Assembly: GCA_039090855.1 (NCBI GenBank)
Contig: CM077034.1
Span: forward strand, 11,796,984-11,860,983
Length of the DNA stretch: 64,000 nt
Direction of reading: 5' to 3'
From: Macrothele yani
Taxonomy: Eukaryota; Arthropoda; Arachnida; Araneae; Macrothelidae
In this document: positions 14,901 to 28,800 of the stretch, one piece after another
How the letters are laid out: each line of letters opens with the position of its first letter
How positions within the stretch are numbered: the first letter of the stretch is position 1
Notes under the pieces: model-generated
The model's input: only the letters and a program-made list of their open reading frames with translations
Told to the model about the DNA's origin: nothing
Database searches by the model: none
Made by a program: the position numbers and the translations under genes

Positions 14901-17900
14901 AATGGGCACGTTAAGCCTTCTGACCCCCGGTAGTAAATAAGGGCGTCTTCTACCTCGCTTCCGTGTCACTTTCCCTATCGGGCACTCTAGCCCAAATCTC
15001 CTAGCTTCCTATTTCTAAGGGTTGTTTAAGACCTGGGGTCAGACACTCCCTTCCTAAAATCCTCTACATATGATCTGATCTGATCTACTAGAGCATTGAA
15101 TGGGCACGTTAAGCCTTCTGACCCCCGGTAGTAAATAAGGGCGTCTTCTACCTCGCTTCCGTGTCACTTTCCTATCGGGCACTCTAGCCCAAATCTCCTA
15201 GCTTCCTATTTCTAAGGGTTGTTTAAGACCTGGGGTCAGACACTCTCTTCCTAAAATCCTCAACATATGATCTGATCTGATCTACTAGATCATTGAATGG
15301 GCACGTTAAGCCTTCTGACCCCCGGTAGTAAATAAGGGCGTCTTCTACCTCGCTTCCGTGTCACTTTCCTATCGGGCACTCTAGCCCAAATCTCCTAGCT
15401 TCCTATTTCTAAGGGTTGTTTAAGACCTGGGGTCAGACACTCCCTTCCTAAAATCCTCTACATATGATCTGATCTGATCTACTAGAGCATTGAATGGGCA
15501 CGTTAAGCCTTCTGACCCCCGGTAGTAAATAAGGGCGTCTTCTACCTCGCTTCCGTGTCACTTTCCTATCGGGCACTCTAGCCCAAATCTCCTAGCTTCC
15601 TATTTCTAAGGGTTGTTTAAGACCTGGGGTCAGACACTCCCTTCCTAAAATCCTCAACATATGATCTGATCTGATCTACTAGAGCATTGAATGGGCACGT
15701 TAAGCCTTCTGACCCCCGGTAGTAAATAAGGGCGTCTTCTATCTGGCTTCCGTCTCACTTTCCTATCGGGCACTCTAGCCCAAATCTCCTAGCTTCCTAT
15801 TTCTAAGGGTTGTTTAAGACCTGGGGTCAGACACTCCCTTCCTAAAATCCTCAACATATGATCTGATCTGATCTACTAGATCATTGAATGGGCACGTTAA
15901 GCCTTCTGACCCCCGGTAGTAAATAAGGGCGTCTTCTACCTCGCTTCCGTGTCACTTTCCTATCGGGCACTCTAGCCCAAATCTCCTAGCTTCCTATTTC
16001 TAAGGGTTGTTTAAGACCTGGGGTCAGACACTCCCTTCCTAAAATCCTCTACATATGATCTGATCTGATCTACTAGAGCATTGAATGGGCACGTTAAGCC
16101 TTCTGACCCCCGGTAGTTAATAAGGGCGTCTTCTACCTCGCTTCCGTGTCACTTTCCTATCGGGCACTCTAGCCCAAATCTCCTAGCTTCCTATTTCTAA
16201 GGGTTGTTTAAGACCTGGGGTCAGACACTCTCTTCCTAAAATCCTCTACATATGATCTGATCTGATCTACTAGAGCACTGAATGGGCACGTTAAGCTTTC
16301 TGAACCCCGGTAGTAAATAAGGGCGTCTTCTACCTCGCTCCCGTGTCACTTTCCTATCGGGCACTCTAGCCCAAATCTCCTAGCTTCCTATTTCTAAGGG
16401 TTGTTTAAGACCTGGGATCAGACACTCCCTTCCTAAAATCCTCTACATATGATCAGATCCTATCTACTAGAGCATTGAATGGGCACGTTAAGCCTTCTGA
16501 CCCCCGGTAGTAAATAAGGGCGTCTTCTACCTCGCTTCCGTGTCACTTTCCTATCGGGCACTCTATCCCAAATCTCCTAGCTTCCTATTTCTAAGGGTTG
16601 TTTAAGACCTGGGGTCAGACACTCCCTTCCTAAAATCCTATACATATGATCTGATCTGATCTACTAGAGCATTGAATGGGCACGTTAAGCCTTCTGACCC
16701 CCGGTAGTAAATAAGGGCGTCTTCTATCTCGCTTCCGTGTCACTTTCCTATCGGGCACTCCAGCCCAAATCTCCTAGCTTCCTATTTCTAAGGGTTGTTT
16801 AAGACCTGGGGTCAGACACTCCCTTCCTAAAATCCTATACATATGATCTGATCTGATCTACTAGAGCATTGAATGGGCACGTTAAGCCTTCTGACCCCCG
16901 GTAGTAAATAAGGGCGTCTTCTATCTCGCTTCCGTGTCACTTTCCTATCGGACACTCTAGCCCAAATCTCCTAGCTTCCTATTTCTAAGGGTTGTTTAAG
17001 ACCTGGGGTCAGACACTCCCTTCCTAAAATCCTATACATATGATCTGATCTGATCTACTAGAGCATTGAATGGGCACGTTAAGCCTTCTGACCCCCGGTA
17101 GTAAATAAGGGCGTCTTCTACCTCGCTTCCGTGTCCCTTTCCTATCGGGCACTCTATCCCAAATCTCCTAGCTTCCTATTTCTAAGGGTTGTTTAAGACC
17201 TGGGGTCAGACACTCCCTTCCTAAAATCCTATACATATGATCTGATCTGATCTACTAGAGCATTGAATGGGCACGTTAAGCCTTCTGACCCCCGGTAGTA
17301 AATAAGGGCGTCTTCTACCTCGCTTCCGTGTCACTTTCCTATCGGGCACTCCAGCCCAAATCTCCTAGCTTCCTATTTCTAAGGGTTGTTTAAGACCTGG
17401 GGTCAGACACTCCCTTCCTAAAATCCTATACATATGATCTGATCTGATCTACTAGAGCATTGAATGGGCACGTTAAGCCTTCTGACCCCCGGTAGTAAAT
17501 AAGGGCGTCTTCTATCTCGCTTCCGTGTCACTTTCCTATCGGGCACTCCAGCCCAAATCTCCTAGCTTCCTATTTCTAAGGGTTGTTTAAGACCTGGGGT
17601 CAGACACTCCCTTCCTAAAATCCTATACATATGATCTGATCTGATCTACTAGAGCATTGAATGGGCACGTTAAGCCTTCTGACCCCCGGTAGTAAATAAG
17701 GGCGTCTTCTACCTCGCTTCCGTGTCACTTTCCTATCGGGCACTCTAGCCCAAATCTCCTAGCTTCCTATTTCTAAGGGTTGTTTAAGACCTAGGGTATG
17801 ACACTCCCTTCCTAAAATCCCCTGTATATGATCTGATCTGATCTACTAGAGCATTGAATGGGCACGTTAAGCCTTCAGACCCCCGGTAGTAAATAAGGGC

Positions 17901-18400
17901 GTCTTCTACCTCGCTTCCGTGTCACTTTCCTATCAAGCACTCTAGCCCAAATCTCCTAGCTTCCTATTTCTAAGGGTTGTTTAAGACCTGGGGTCAGACA
18001 CTCCTTCCTAAAATCCCCTGTATATGATCTGATCTGATCTACTAGAGCATTGAATGGGCACGTTAAGCCTTCTGACCCCCGGTAGTAAATAAGGGCGTCT
18101 TCTACCTCGCTTCCGTGTCACTTTCCTATCGGGCACTGTAGCCCAAATCTCCTAGCTTCCTATTTCTAAGGGTTGTTTAAGACCTGGGGTCAGACACTCC
18201 CTTCCTAAAATCCTCTACATATGATCAGATCCTATCTACTAGAGCATTGAATGGGCACCTTAAGCCTTCTGACCCCCGGTAGTAAATAAGGGCGTCTTCT
18301 ACCTCGCTTCCGTGTCACTTTCCTATCGGGCACTCTATCCCAAATCTCCTAGCTTCCTATTTCTAAGGGTTGTTTAAGACCTGGGGTCAGACACTCCCTT
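2950..18400. repeat. 31-unit (6107-bp) higher-order repeat, three copies
   Basis: Rare variants recur at exactly 31 x 197 = 6107 bp. TCTGGCTTCCGT is at 3531, 9638 and 15745; TGAACCCC at 4088, 10195 and 16302; CTCAACATATG at 3047, 9154 and 15261. The CTAGGGTATGAC variant is at 5774, 11684 (30 units) and 17791 (31 units), so the second copy has lost one unit near 11.5 kb, the one carrying ACTTGTAATGG at 5555. Copies 2 and 3 share extra private variants (CCGTCTCAC, TAGATCATTG) that copy 1 lacks, so they are the closer pair. Boundaries are approximate. Confidence 0.9.
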
Positions 18401-21274
18401 CCTAAAATACTATACATATGATCTGATCTGATCTACTAGAGCATTGAATGGGCACGTTAAGCCTTCTGACCCCCGGTAGTAAATAAGGGCGTCTTCTGCC
18501 TCGCTTCCGTGTCACTTTCCTATCGGGCACTCCAGCCCAAATCTCCTAGCTTCCTATTTCTAAGGGTTGTTTAAGACCTGGGGTCAGACACTCCCTTCCT
18601 AAAATCCTATACATATGATCTGATCTGATCTACTAGAGCATTGAATGGGCACGTTAAGCCTTCTGACCCCCGGTAGTAAATAAGGGCGTCTTCTACCTCG
18701 CTTCCGTGTCACTTTCCTATCGGGCACTCTAGCCCAAATCTCCTGGCTTCCTATTTCTAAGGGTTGTTTAAGACCTGGGGTCAGACACTCCCTTCCTAAA
18801 ATCCTATACATATGATCTGATCTGATCTACTAGAGCATTGAATGGGCACGTTAAGCCTTCTGACCCCAGGTAGTAAATAAGGGAGTCTTCTATCTCGCTT
18901 CCGTGTCACTTTCCTATCGGGCACTCCAGCCCAAATCTCCTAGCTTCCTATTTCTAAGGGTTGTTTAAGACCTGGGGTCAGACACTCCCTTCCTAAAATC
19001 CTATACATATGATCTGATCTGATCTACTAGAGCATTGAATGGGCACGTTAAGCCTTCTGACCCCCGGTAGTAAATAAGGGCGTCTTCTACCTCGCTTCCG
19101 TGTCACTTTCCTATCGGGCACTCTAGCCCAAATCTCCTAGCTTCCTATTTCTAAGGGTTGTTTAAGACTTGGGGTCAGACACTCCCTTCCTAAAATCCTA
19201 TACATATGATCAGATCTGATCTACTAGAGCATTGAATGGGCACGTTAAGCCTTCTGACCCCCGGTAGTAAATAAGGGCGTCTTCTACCTCGCTTCCGTGT
19301 CACTTTCCTATCGGGCACTGTAGCCCAAATCTCCTAGCTTCCTATTTCTAAGGGTTGTTTAAGACCTGGGGTCAGACACTCCCTTCCTAAAATCCTCTAC
19401 ATATGATCAGATCCTATCTACTAGAGCATTGAATGGGCACCTTAAGCCTTCTGACCCCCGGTAGTAAATAAGGGCGTCTTCTACCTCGCTTCCGTGTCAC
19501 TTTCCTATCGGGCACTGTAGCCCAAATCTCCTAGCTTCCTATTTCTAAGGGTTGTTTAAGACCTGGGGTCAGACACTCCCTTCCTAAAATCCTCTACATA
19601 TGATCTGATCTACTAGAGCATTGAATGGGCACGTTAAGCCTTCTGACCCCCGGTAGTAAATAAGGGCGTCTTCTACCTCGCTTCCGTGTCACTTTCCTAT
19701 CGGGCACTGTAGCCCAAATCTCCTAGCTTCCTATTTCTAAGGGTTGTTTAAGACCTGGGGTCAGACACTCCCTTCCTAAAATCCTCTACATATGATCAGA
19801 TCCTATCTACTAGAGCATTGAATGGGCACCTTAAGCCTTCTGACCCCCGGTAGTAAATAAGGGCGTCTTCTACCTCGCTTCCGTGTCACTTTCCTATCGG
19901 GCACTCTATCCCAAATCTCCTAGCTTCCTATTTCTAAGGGTTGTTTAAGACCTGGGGTCAGACACTCCCTTCCTAAAATACTATACATATGATCTGATCT
20001 GATCTACTAGAGCATTGAATGGGCACGTTAAGCCTTCTGACCCCCGGTAGTAAATAAGGGCGTCTTCTACCTCGCTTCCGTGTCACTTTCCTATCGGGCA
20101 CTCCAGCCCAAATCTCCTAGCTTCCTATTTCTAAGGGTTGTTTAAGACCTGGGGTCAGACACTCCCTTCCTAAAATCCTATACATATGATCTGATCTGAT
20201 CTACTAGAGCATTGAATGGGCACGTTAAGCCTTCTGACCCCCGGTAGTAAATAAGGGCGTCTTCTACCTCGCTTCCGTGTCACTTTCCTATCGGGCACTC
20301 TAGCCCAAATCTCCTGGCTTCCTATTTCTAAGGGTTGTTTAAGACCTGGGGTCAGACACTCCCTTCCTAAAATCCTATACATATGATCTGATCTGATCTA
20401 CTAGAGCATTGAATGGGCACGTTAAGCCTTCTGACCCCAGGTAGTAAATAAGGGAGTCTTCTATCTCGCTTCCGTGTCACTTTCCTATCGGGCACTCCAG
20501 CCCAAATCTCCTAGCTTCCTATTTCTAAGGGTTGTTTAAGACCTGGGGTCAGACACTCCCTTCCTAAAATCCTATACATATGATCTGATCTGATCTACTA
20601 GAGCATTGAATGGGCACGTTAAGCCTTCTGACCCCCGGTAGTAAATAAGGGCGTCTTCTACCTCGCTTCCGTGTCACTTTCCTATCGGGCACTCTATCCC
20701 AAATCTCCTAGCTTCCTATTTCTAAGGGTTGTTTAAGACTTGGGGTCAGACACTCCCTTCCTAAAATCCTATACATATGATCAGATCTGATCTACTAGAG
20801 CATTGAATGGGCACGTTAAGCCTTCTGACCCCCGGTAGTAAATAAGGGCGTCTTCTATCTCGCTTCCGTGTCACTTTCCTATCGGGCACTCTAGCCCAAA
20901 TCTCCTAGCTTCCTATTTCTAAGGGTTGTTTAAGACCTGGGGTCAGACACTCCCTTCCTAAAATCCTCAACATATGATCAGATCCTATCTACTAGAGCAT
21001 TGAATGGGCACGTTAAGCCTTCTGACCCCCGGTAGTAAATAAGGGCGTCTTCTACCTCGCTTCCGTGTCACTTTCCTATCGGGCACTCTATCCCAAATCT
21101 CCTAGCTTCCTATTTCTAAGGGTTGTTTAAGACCTGGGGTCAGACGCTCCCTTCCTAAAATCCTATACATATGATCTGATCTGATCTACTAGAGCATTGA
21201 ATGGGCACGTTAAGCCTTCTGACCCCCGGTAGTAAATAAGGGCGTCTTCTATCTCGCTTCCGTGTCACTTTCCT
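18133..21274. repeat. Local 8-unit satellite duplication (1571-bp step)
   Basis: Variants at 18133 (GCACTGTAG), 18599 and 18881 (GGGAGTCTTC) recur at 19704, 20170 and 20452, each 1571 bp later. This is 8 x 197 minus the 5-bp GATCT loss in the unit near 19606. Few differences separate the copies (for example CTGCC versus CTACC at 18497/20068). It is a recent duplication laid over the older 31-unit pattern. Confidence 0.85.
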
Positions 21275-22899
21275 ATCGGGCACTCCAGCCCAAATCTCCT
21301 AGCTTCCTATTTCTAAGGGTTGTTTAAGACCTGGGGTCAGACACTCCCTTCCTAAAATCCTCTACATATGATCTGATCTGATCTACTAGAGCATTGAATG
21401 GGCACGTTAAGCCTTCTGACCCCCGGTAGTAAATAAGGGCGTCTTCTATCTCGCTTCCGTGTCACTTTCCTATCGGGCACTCCAGCCCAAATCTCCTAGC
21501 TTCCTATTTCTAAGGGTTGTTTAAGACCTGGGGTCAGACACTCCCTTCCTAAAATCCTATACATATGATCTGATCTGATCTACTAGAGCATTGAATGGGC
21601 ACGTTAAGCCTTCTGACCCCCGGTAGTAAATAAGTTCGTCTTCTACATCGCTTCCGTGTCACTTTCCTATCGGGCACTCTAGCCTAAATCTCCTAGCTTC
21701 CTACTTGTAATGGTTGTTTAAGACCTGGGGCAAGACACTCCCTTCCTAAACTCCTCTACATATGATCTGATCTGATCTACTAGAGCATTGAATGGGCACG
21801 TTAAGCCTTCTGACCCCCGGTAGTAAATAAGGGCGTCTTCTACCTCGCTTCCGTGTCACTTTCCTATCGGGCACTCTAGCCCAAATCTCCTAGCTTCCTA
21901 TTTCTAAGGGTTGTTTAAGACCTAGGGTATGACACTCCTTCCTAAAATCCCCTGTATATGATCTGATCTGATCTACTAGAGCATTGAATGGGCACGTTAA
22001 GCCTTCTGACCCCCGGTAGTAAATAAGGGCGTCTTCTACCTCGCTTCCGTGTCACTTTCCTATCGGGCACTCTAGCCCAAATCTCCTAGCTTCCTATTTC
22101 TAAGGGTTGTTTAAGACCTGGGGTCAGACACTCCCTTCCTAAAATCCTCTACATATGATCTGATCTGATCTACTTGAGCATTGAATGGGCACGTTAAGCC
22201 TTCTGACCCCCGGTAGTAAATAAGGGCGTCTTCTACCTCGCTTCCGTGTCACTTTCCTATCGGGCACTCTAGCCCAAATCTCCTAGCTTCCTATTTCTAA
22301 GGGTTGTTTAAGACCTGGGGTCAGACACTCCCTTCCTAAAATCCCCTGTATATGATCTGATCTGATCTACTAGAGCATTGAATGGGCACGTTAAGCCTTC
22401 TGACCCCCGGTAGTAAATAAGGGCGTCTTCTACCTCGCTTCCGTGTCACTTTCCTATCGGGCACTCTAGCCCAAATCTCCTAGCTTCCTATTTCTAAGGG
22501 TTGTTTAAGACCTGGGGTCAGACACTCCCTTCCTAAAATCCCCTGTATATGATCTGATCTGATCTACTAGAGCATTGAATGGGCACGTTAAGCCTTCTGA
22601 CCCCCGGTAGTAAATAAGGGCGTCTTCTACCTCGCTTCCGTGTCACTTCCCTATCGGGCACTCTAGCCCAAATCTCCTAGCTTCCTACTTCTAAGGGTTG
22701 TTTAAGACCTGGGGTCAGACACTCCCTTCCTAAAATCCTCTACATATGATCTGATCTGATCTACTAGAGCATTGAATGGGCACGTTAAGCCTTCTGACCC
22801 CCGGTAGTAAATAAGGGCGTCTTCTACCTCGCTTCCGTGTCACTTTCCTATCGGGCACTCTAGCCCAAATCTCCTAGCTTCCTATTTCTAAGGATTGTT

Positions 22900-25800
22900 T
22901 AAGACCTGGGGTCAGACACTCTCTTCCTAAAATCCTCTACATATGATCTGATCTGATCTACTAGAGCATTGAATGGGCACGTTAAGCCTTCTGACCCCCG
23001 GTAGTAAATAAGGGCGTCTTCTACCTCGCTCCCGTGTCACTTTCCTATCGGGCACTCTAGCCCAAATCTCCTAGCTTCCTATTTCTAAGGGTTGTTTAAG
23101 ACCTGGGGTCAGACACTCCCTTCCTAAAATCCTCTACATATGATCTGATCTGATCTACTAGAGCATTGAATGGGCACGTTAAGCCTTCTGACCCCCGGTA
23201 GTAAATAAGGGCGTCTTCTACCTCGCTTCCGTGTCACTTTCCTATCGGGCACTCTAGCCCAAATCTCCTAGCTTCCTATTTCAAAGGGTTGTTTAAGACC
23301 TGGGGTCAGACACTCCCTTCCTAAAACCCTCTACATATGATCTGATCTGATCTACTAGAGCATTGAATGGGCACGTTATGCCTTCTGACCCCCGGTAGTA
23401 AATAAGGGCGTCTTCTACCTCGCTTCCGTGTCACTTTCCTATCGGGCACTCTAGCCCAAATCTCCTAGCTTCCTATTTCTAAGGGTTGTTTAAGACCTGG
23501 TGTCAGACACTCCATTCCTAAAATCCTCTACATATGATCAGATCTGATCTACTAGAGCATTGAATGGGCACGTTAAGCCTTCTGACCCCCGGTAGTAAAT
23601 AAGGGCGTCTTCTACCTCGCTTCCGTGTCACTTTCCTATCGGGCACTCTAGCCCAAATCTCCTAGCTTCCTATTTCTAAGGGTTGTTTAAGACCTGGGGT
23701 CAGACACTCCCTTCCTAAAATCCTCCACATATGATCAGATCCTATCTACTAGAGCATTGAATGGGCAGGTTAAGCCTTCTGACCCCCGGTAGTAAATAAG
23801 GGCGTCTTCTACCTCGCTTCCGTGTCACTTTCCTATCGGGCACTCTAGCCCAAATCTCCTAGCTTCCTATTTCTAAGGGTTCTTTAAGACCTGGGGTCAG
23901 ACACTCCTTTCCTAAAATCCTCTACATATGATCTGATCTGATCTACTAGAGCATTGAATGGGCACGCTAAGCCTTCTGAAATCCGGTAGTAAATAAGGGC
24001 GTCTTCTACCTCGCTCCCGTGTCACTTTCCTATCGGGCACTCTAGCCCAAATCTCCTAGCTTCATATTTCTAAGGGTTGTTTAAGACCTGGGGTCAGACA
24101 CTCCCTTCCTAAAATCCTCTACATATGATCTGATCTGATCTACTAGAGCATTGAATGGGCACGTTAAGCCTTCTGACCCCCGGTAGTAAATAAGGGCGTC
24201 TTCTACCTCGCTTCCGTGTCACTTTCCTATCGGGCACTTTATCCCAAATCTCCTAGCTTCCTATTTCTAAGGGTTGTTTAAGACCTGGGGTCAGACACTC
24301 TCTTCCTAAAATCCTCTACATATGATCTGATCTGATCTACTAGAGCATTGAATGGGCACGCTAAGCCTTCTGAAATCCGGTAGTAAATAAGGGCGTCTTC
24401 TACCTCGCTCCCGTGTCACTTTCCTATCGGGCACTCTAGCCCAAATCTCCTAGCTTCCTATTTCTAAGGGTTGTTTAAGACCTGGGGTCAGACACTCCCT
24501 TCCTAAAATCCTATACATATGATCTGATCTGATCTACTAGAGCATTGAATGGGCACGTTAAGCCTTCTGACTCCCGGTAGTAAATAAGGGCGTCTTCTAT
24601 CTCGCTTCCGTGTCACTTTCCTATCGGGCACTCCAGCCCAAATCTCCTAGCTTCCTATTTCTAAGGGTTGTTTAAGACCTGGGGTCAGACACTCCCTTCC
24701 TAAAATCCTATACATATGATCTGATCTGATCTACTAGAGCATTGAATGGGCACGTTAAGCCTTCTGACCCCCGGTAGTAAATAAGGGCGTCTTCTATCTC
24801 GCTTCCGTGTCACTTTCCTATCGGGCACTCCAGCCCAAATCTCCTAGCTTCCTATTTCTAAGGGTTGTTTAAGACCTGGGGTCAGACACTCCCTTCCTAA
24901 AATCCTATACATATGATCTGATCTGATCTACTAGAGCATTGAATGGGCACGTTAAGCCTTCTGACCCCCGGTAGTAAATAAGGGCGTCTTCTATCTCGCT
25001 TCCGTGTCACTTTCCTATCGGGCACTCCAGCCCAAATCTCCTAGCTTCCTATTTCTAAGGGTTGTTTAAGACCTGGGGTCAGACACTCCCTTCCTAAAAT
25101 CCTATACATATGATCTGATCTGATCTACTAGAGCATTGAATGGGCACGTTAAGCCTTCTGACCCCCGGTAGTAAATAAGGGCGTCTTCTACCTCGCTTCC
25201 GTGTCACTTTCCTATCGGGCACTCTATCCCAAATCTCCTAGCTTCCTATTTCTAAGGGTTGTTTAAGACCTGGGGTCAGACACTCCCTTCCTAAAATCCT
25301 GTACATATGATCTGATCTGATCTACTAGAGCATTGAATGGGCACGTTAAGCCTTCTGACCCCCGGTAGTAAATAAGGGCGTCTTCTACCTCGCTTCCGTG
25401 TCACTTTCCTATCGGGCACTCTATCCCAAATCTCCTAGCTTCCTATTTCTAAGGGTTGTTTAAGACCTGGGGTCAGACACTCCCTTCCTAAAATCCTGTA
25501 CATATGATCTGATCTGATCTACTAGAGCATTGAATGGGCACGTTAAGCCTTCTGACCCCCGGTAGTAAATAAGGGCGTCTTCTACCTCGCTTCCGTGTCA
25601 CTTTCCTATCGGGCACTCTATCCCAAATCTCCTAGCTTCCTATTTCTAAGGGTTGTTTAAGACCTGGGGTCAGACACTCCCTTCCTAAAATCCTGTACAT
25701 ATGATCTGATCTGATCTACTAGAGCATTGAATGGGCACGTTAAGCCTTCTGACCCCCGGTAGTAAATAAGGGCGTCTTCTACCTCGCTTCCGTGTCACTT

Positions 25801-28800
25801 TCCTATCGGGCACTCTATCCCAAATCTCCTAGCTTCCTATTTCTAAGGGTTGTTTAAGACCTGGGGTCAGACACTCCCTTCCTAAAATCCTGTACATATG
25901 ATCTGATCTGATCTACTAGAGCATTGAATGGGCACGTTAAGCCTTCTGACCCCCGGTAGTAAATAAGGGCGTCTTCTACCTCGCTTCCGTGTCACTTTCC
26001 TATCGGGCACTCTATCCCAAATCTCCTAGCTTCCTATTTCTAAGGGTTGTTTAAGACCTGGGGTCAGACACTCCCTTCCTAAAATCCTGTACATATGATC
26101 TGATCTGATCTACTAGAGCATTGAATGGGCACGTTAAGCCTTCTGACCCCCGGTAGTAAATAAGGGCGTCTTCTACCTCGCTTCCGTGTCACTTTCCTAT
26201 CGGGCACTCTATCCCAAATCTCCTAGCTTCCTATTTCTAAGGGTTGTTTAAGACCTGGGGTCAGACACTCCCTTCCTAAAATCCTGTACATATGATCTGA
26301 TCTGATCTACTAGAGCATTGAATGGACACGTTAAGCCTTCTGACCCCCGGTAGTAAATAAGGGCGTCTTCTACCTCGCTTCCGTGTCACTTTCCTATCGG
26401 GCACTCTATCCCAAATCTCCTAGCTTCCTATTTCTAAGGGTTGTTTAAGACCTGGGGTCAGACACTCCCTTCCTAAAATCCTCTACATATGATCTGATCT
26501 GATCTACTAGAGCATTGAATGGGAACGTTAAGCCTTCTGACCCCCGGTAGTAAATAAGGGCGTCTTCTACCTCGCTTCCGTGTCACTTTCCTATCGGGCA
26601 CTCTATCCCAAATCTCCTAGCTTCCTATTTCTAAGGGTTGTTTAAGACCTGGGGTCAGACACTCCCTTCCTAAAATCCTATACATATGATCTGATCTGAT
26701 CTACTAGAGCATTGAATGGGCACGTTAAGCCTTCTGACCCCCGGTAGTAAATAAGGGCGTCTTCTATCTCGCTTCCGTGTCACTTTCCTATCGGGCACTC
26801 CAGCCCAAATCTCCTAGCTTCCTATTTCTAAGGGTTGTTTAAGACCTGGGGTCAGACACTCCCTTCCTAAAATCCTATACATATGATCTGATCTGATCTA
26901 CTAGAGCATTGAATGGGCACGTTAAGCCTTCTGACCCCCGGTAGTAAATAAGGGCGTCTTCTATCTCGCTTCCGTGTCACTTTCCTATCGGGCACTCTAG
27001 CCCAAATCTCCTAGCTTCCTATTTCTAAGGGTTGTTTAAGACCTGGGGTCAGACACTCCCTTCCTAAAATCCTATACATATGATCTGATCTGATCTACTA
27101 GAGCATTGAATGGGCACGTTAAGCCTTCTGACCCCCGGTAGTAAATAAGGGCGTCTTCTACCTCGCTCCCGTGTCACTTTCCTATCGGGCACTCTAGCCC
27201 AAATCTCCTAGCTTCCTATTTCTAAGGGTTCTTTAAGACCTGGGGTCAGACACTCCCTTCCTAAAATCCTCTACATATGATCTGATCTGATCTACTAGAG
27301 CATTGAATGGGCACGTTAAGCCTTCTGACCCCCGGTAGTAAATAAGGGCGTCTTCTATCTCGCTTCCGTGTCACTTTCCTATCGGGCACTCCAGCCCAAA
27401 TCTCCTAGCTTCCTATTTCTAAGGGTTGTTTAAGACCTGGGGTCAGACACTCCCTTCCTAAAATCCTATACATATGATCTGATCTGATCTACTAGAGCAT
27501 TGAATGGGCACGTTAAGCCTTCTGACCCCCGGTAGTAAATAAGGGCGTCTTCTATCTCGCTTCCGTGTCACTTTCCTATCGGGCACTCTAGCCCAAATCT
27601 CCTAGCTTCCTATTTCTAAGGGTTGTTTAAGACCTGGGGTCAGACACTCCCTTCCTAAAATCCTATACATATGATCTGATCTGATCTACTAGAGCATTGA
27701 ATGGGCACGTTAAGCCTTCTGACCCCCGGTAGTAAATAAGGGCGTCTTCTACCTCGCTCCCGTGTCACTTTCCTATCGGGCACTCTAGCCCAAATCTCCT
27801 AGCTTCCTATTTCTAAGGGTTCTTTAAGACCTGGGGTCAGACACTCCCTTCCTAAAATCCTCTACATATGATCTGATCTGATCTACTAGAGCATTGAATG
27901 GGCACGTTAAGCCTTCTGACCCCCGGTAGTAAATAAGGGCGTCTTCTACCTCGCTTCCGTGTCACTTTCCTATCGGGCACTCTAGCCCAAATCTCCTAGC
28001 TTCCTATTTCAAAGGGTTGTTTAAGACCTGGGGTCAGACACTCCCTTCCTAAAACCCTCTACATATGATCTGATCTGATCTACTAGAGCATTGAATGGGC
28101 ACGTTATGCCTTCTGACCCCCGGTAGTAAATAAGGGCGTCTTCTACCTCGCTTCCGTGTCACTTTCCTATCGGGCACTCTAGCCCAAATCTCCTAGCTTC
28201 CTATTTCTAAGGGTTGTTTAAGACCTGGTGTCAGACACTCCATTCCTAAAATCCTCTACATATGATCAGATCTGATCTACTAGAGCATTGAATGGGCACG
28301 TTAAGCCTTCTGACCCCCGGTAGTAAATAAGGGCGTCTTCTACCTCGCTTCCGTGTCACTTTCCTATCGGGCACTCTAGCCCAAATCTCCTAGCTTCCTA
28401 TTTCTAAGGGTTCTTTAAGACCTGGGGTCAGACACTCCTTTCCTAAAATCCTCTACATATGATCAGATCCTATCTACTAGAGCATTGAATGGGCAGGTTA
28501 AGCCTTCTGACCCCCGGTAGTAAATAAGGGCGTCTTCTACCTCGCTCCCGTGTCACTTTCCTATCGGGCACTCTAGCCCAAATCTCCTAGCTTCATATTT
28601 CTAAGGGTTGTTTAAGACCTGGGGTCAGACACTCCCTTCCTAAAATCCTCTACATATGATCTGATCTGATCTACTAGAGCATTGAATGGGCACGTTAAGC
28701 CTTCTGACCCCCGGTAGTAAATAAGGGCGTCTTCTACCTCGCTTCCGTGTCACTTTCCTATCGGGCACTTTATCCCAAATCTCCTAGCTTCCTATTTCTA

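Noticed and set aside
18599..18811. Seventy-codon minus-strand frame, identical at 20170-20382, with a shorter relative at 31228-31413
   Set aside because: These lie inside the satellite. The 197-bp period is not a multiple of three, and the frames exist only where unit variants remove stops.
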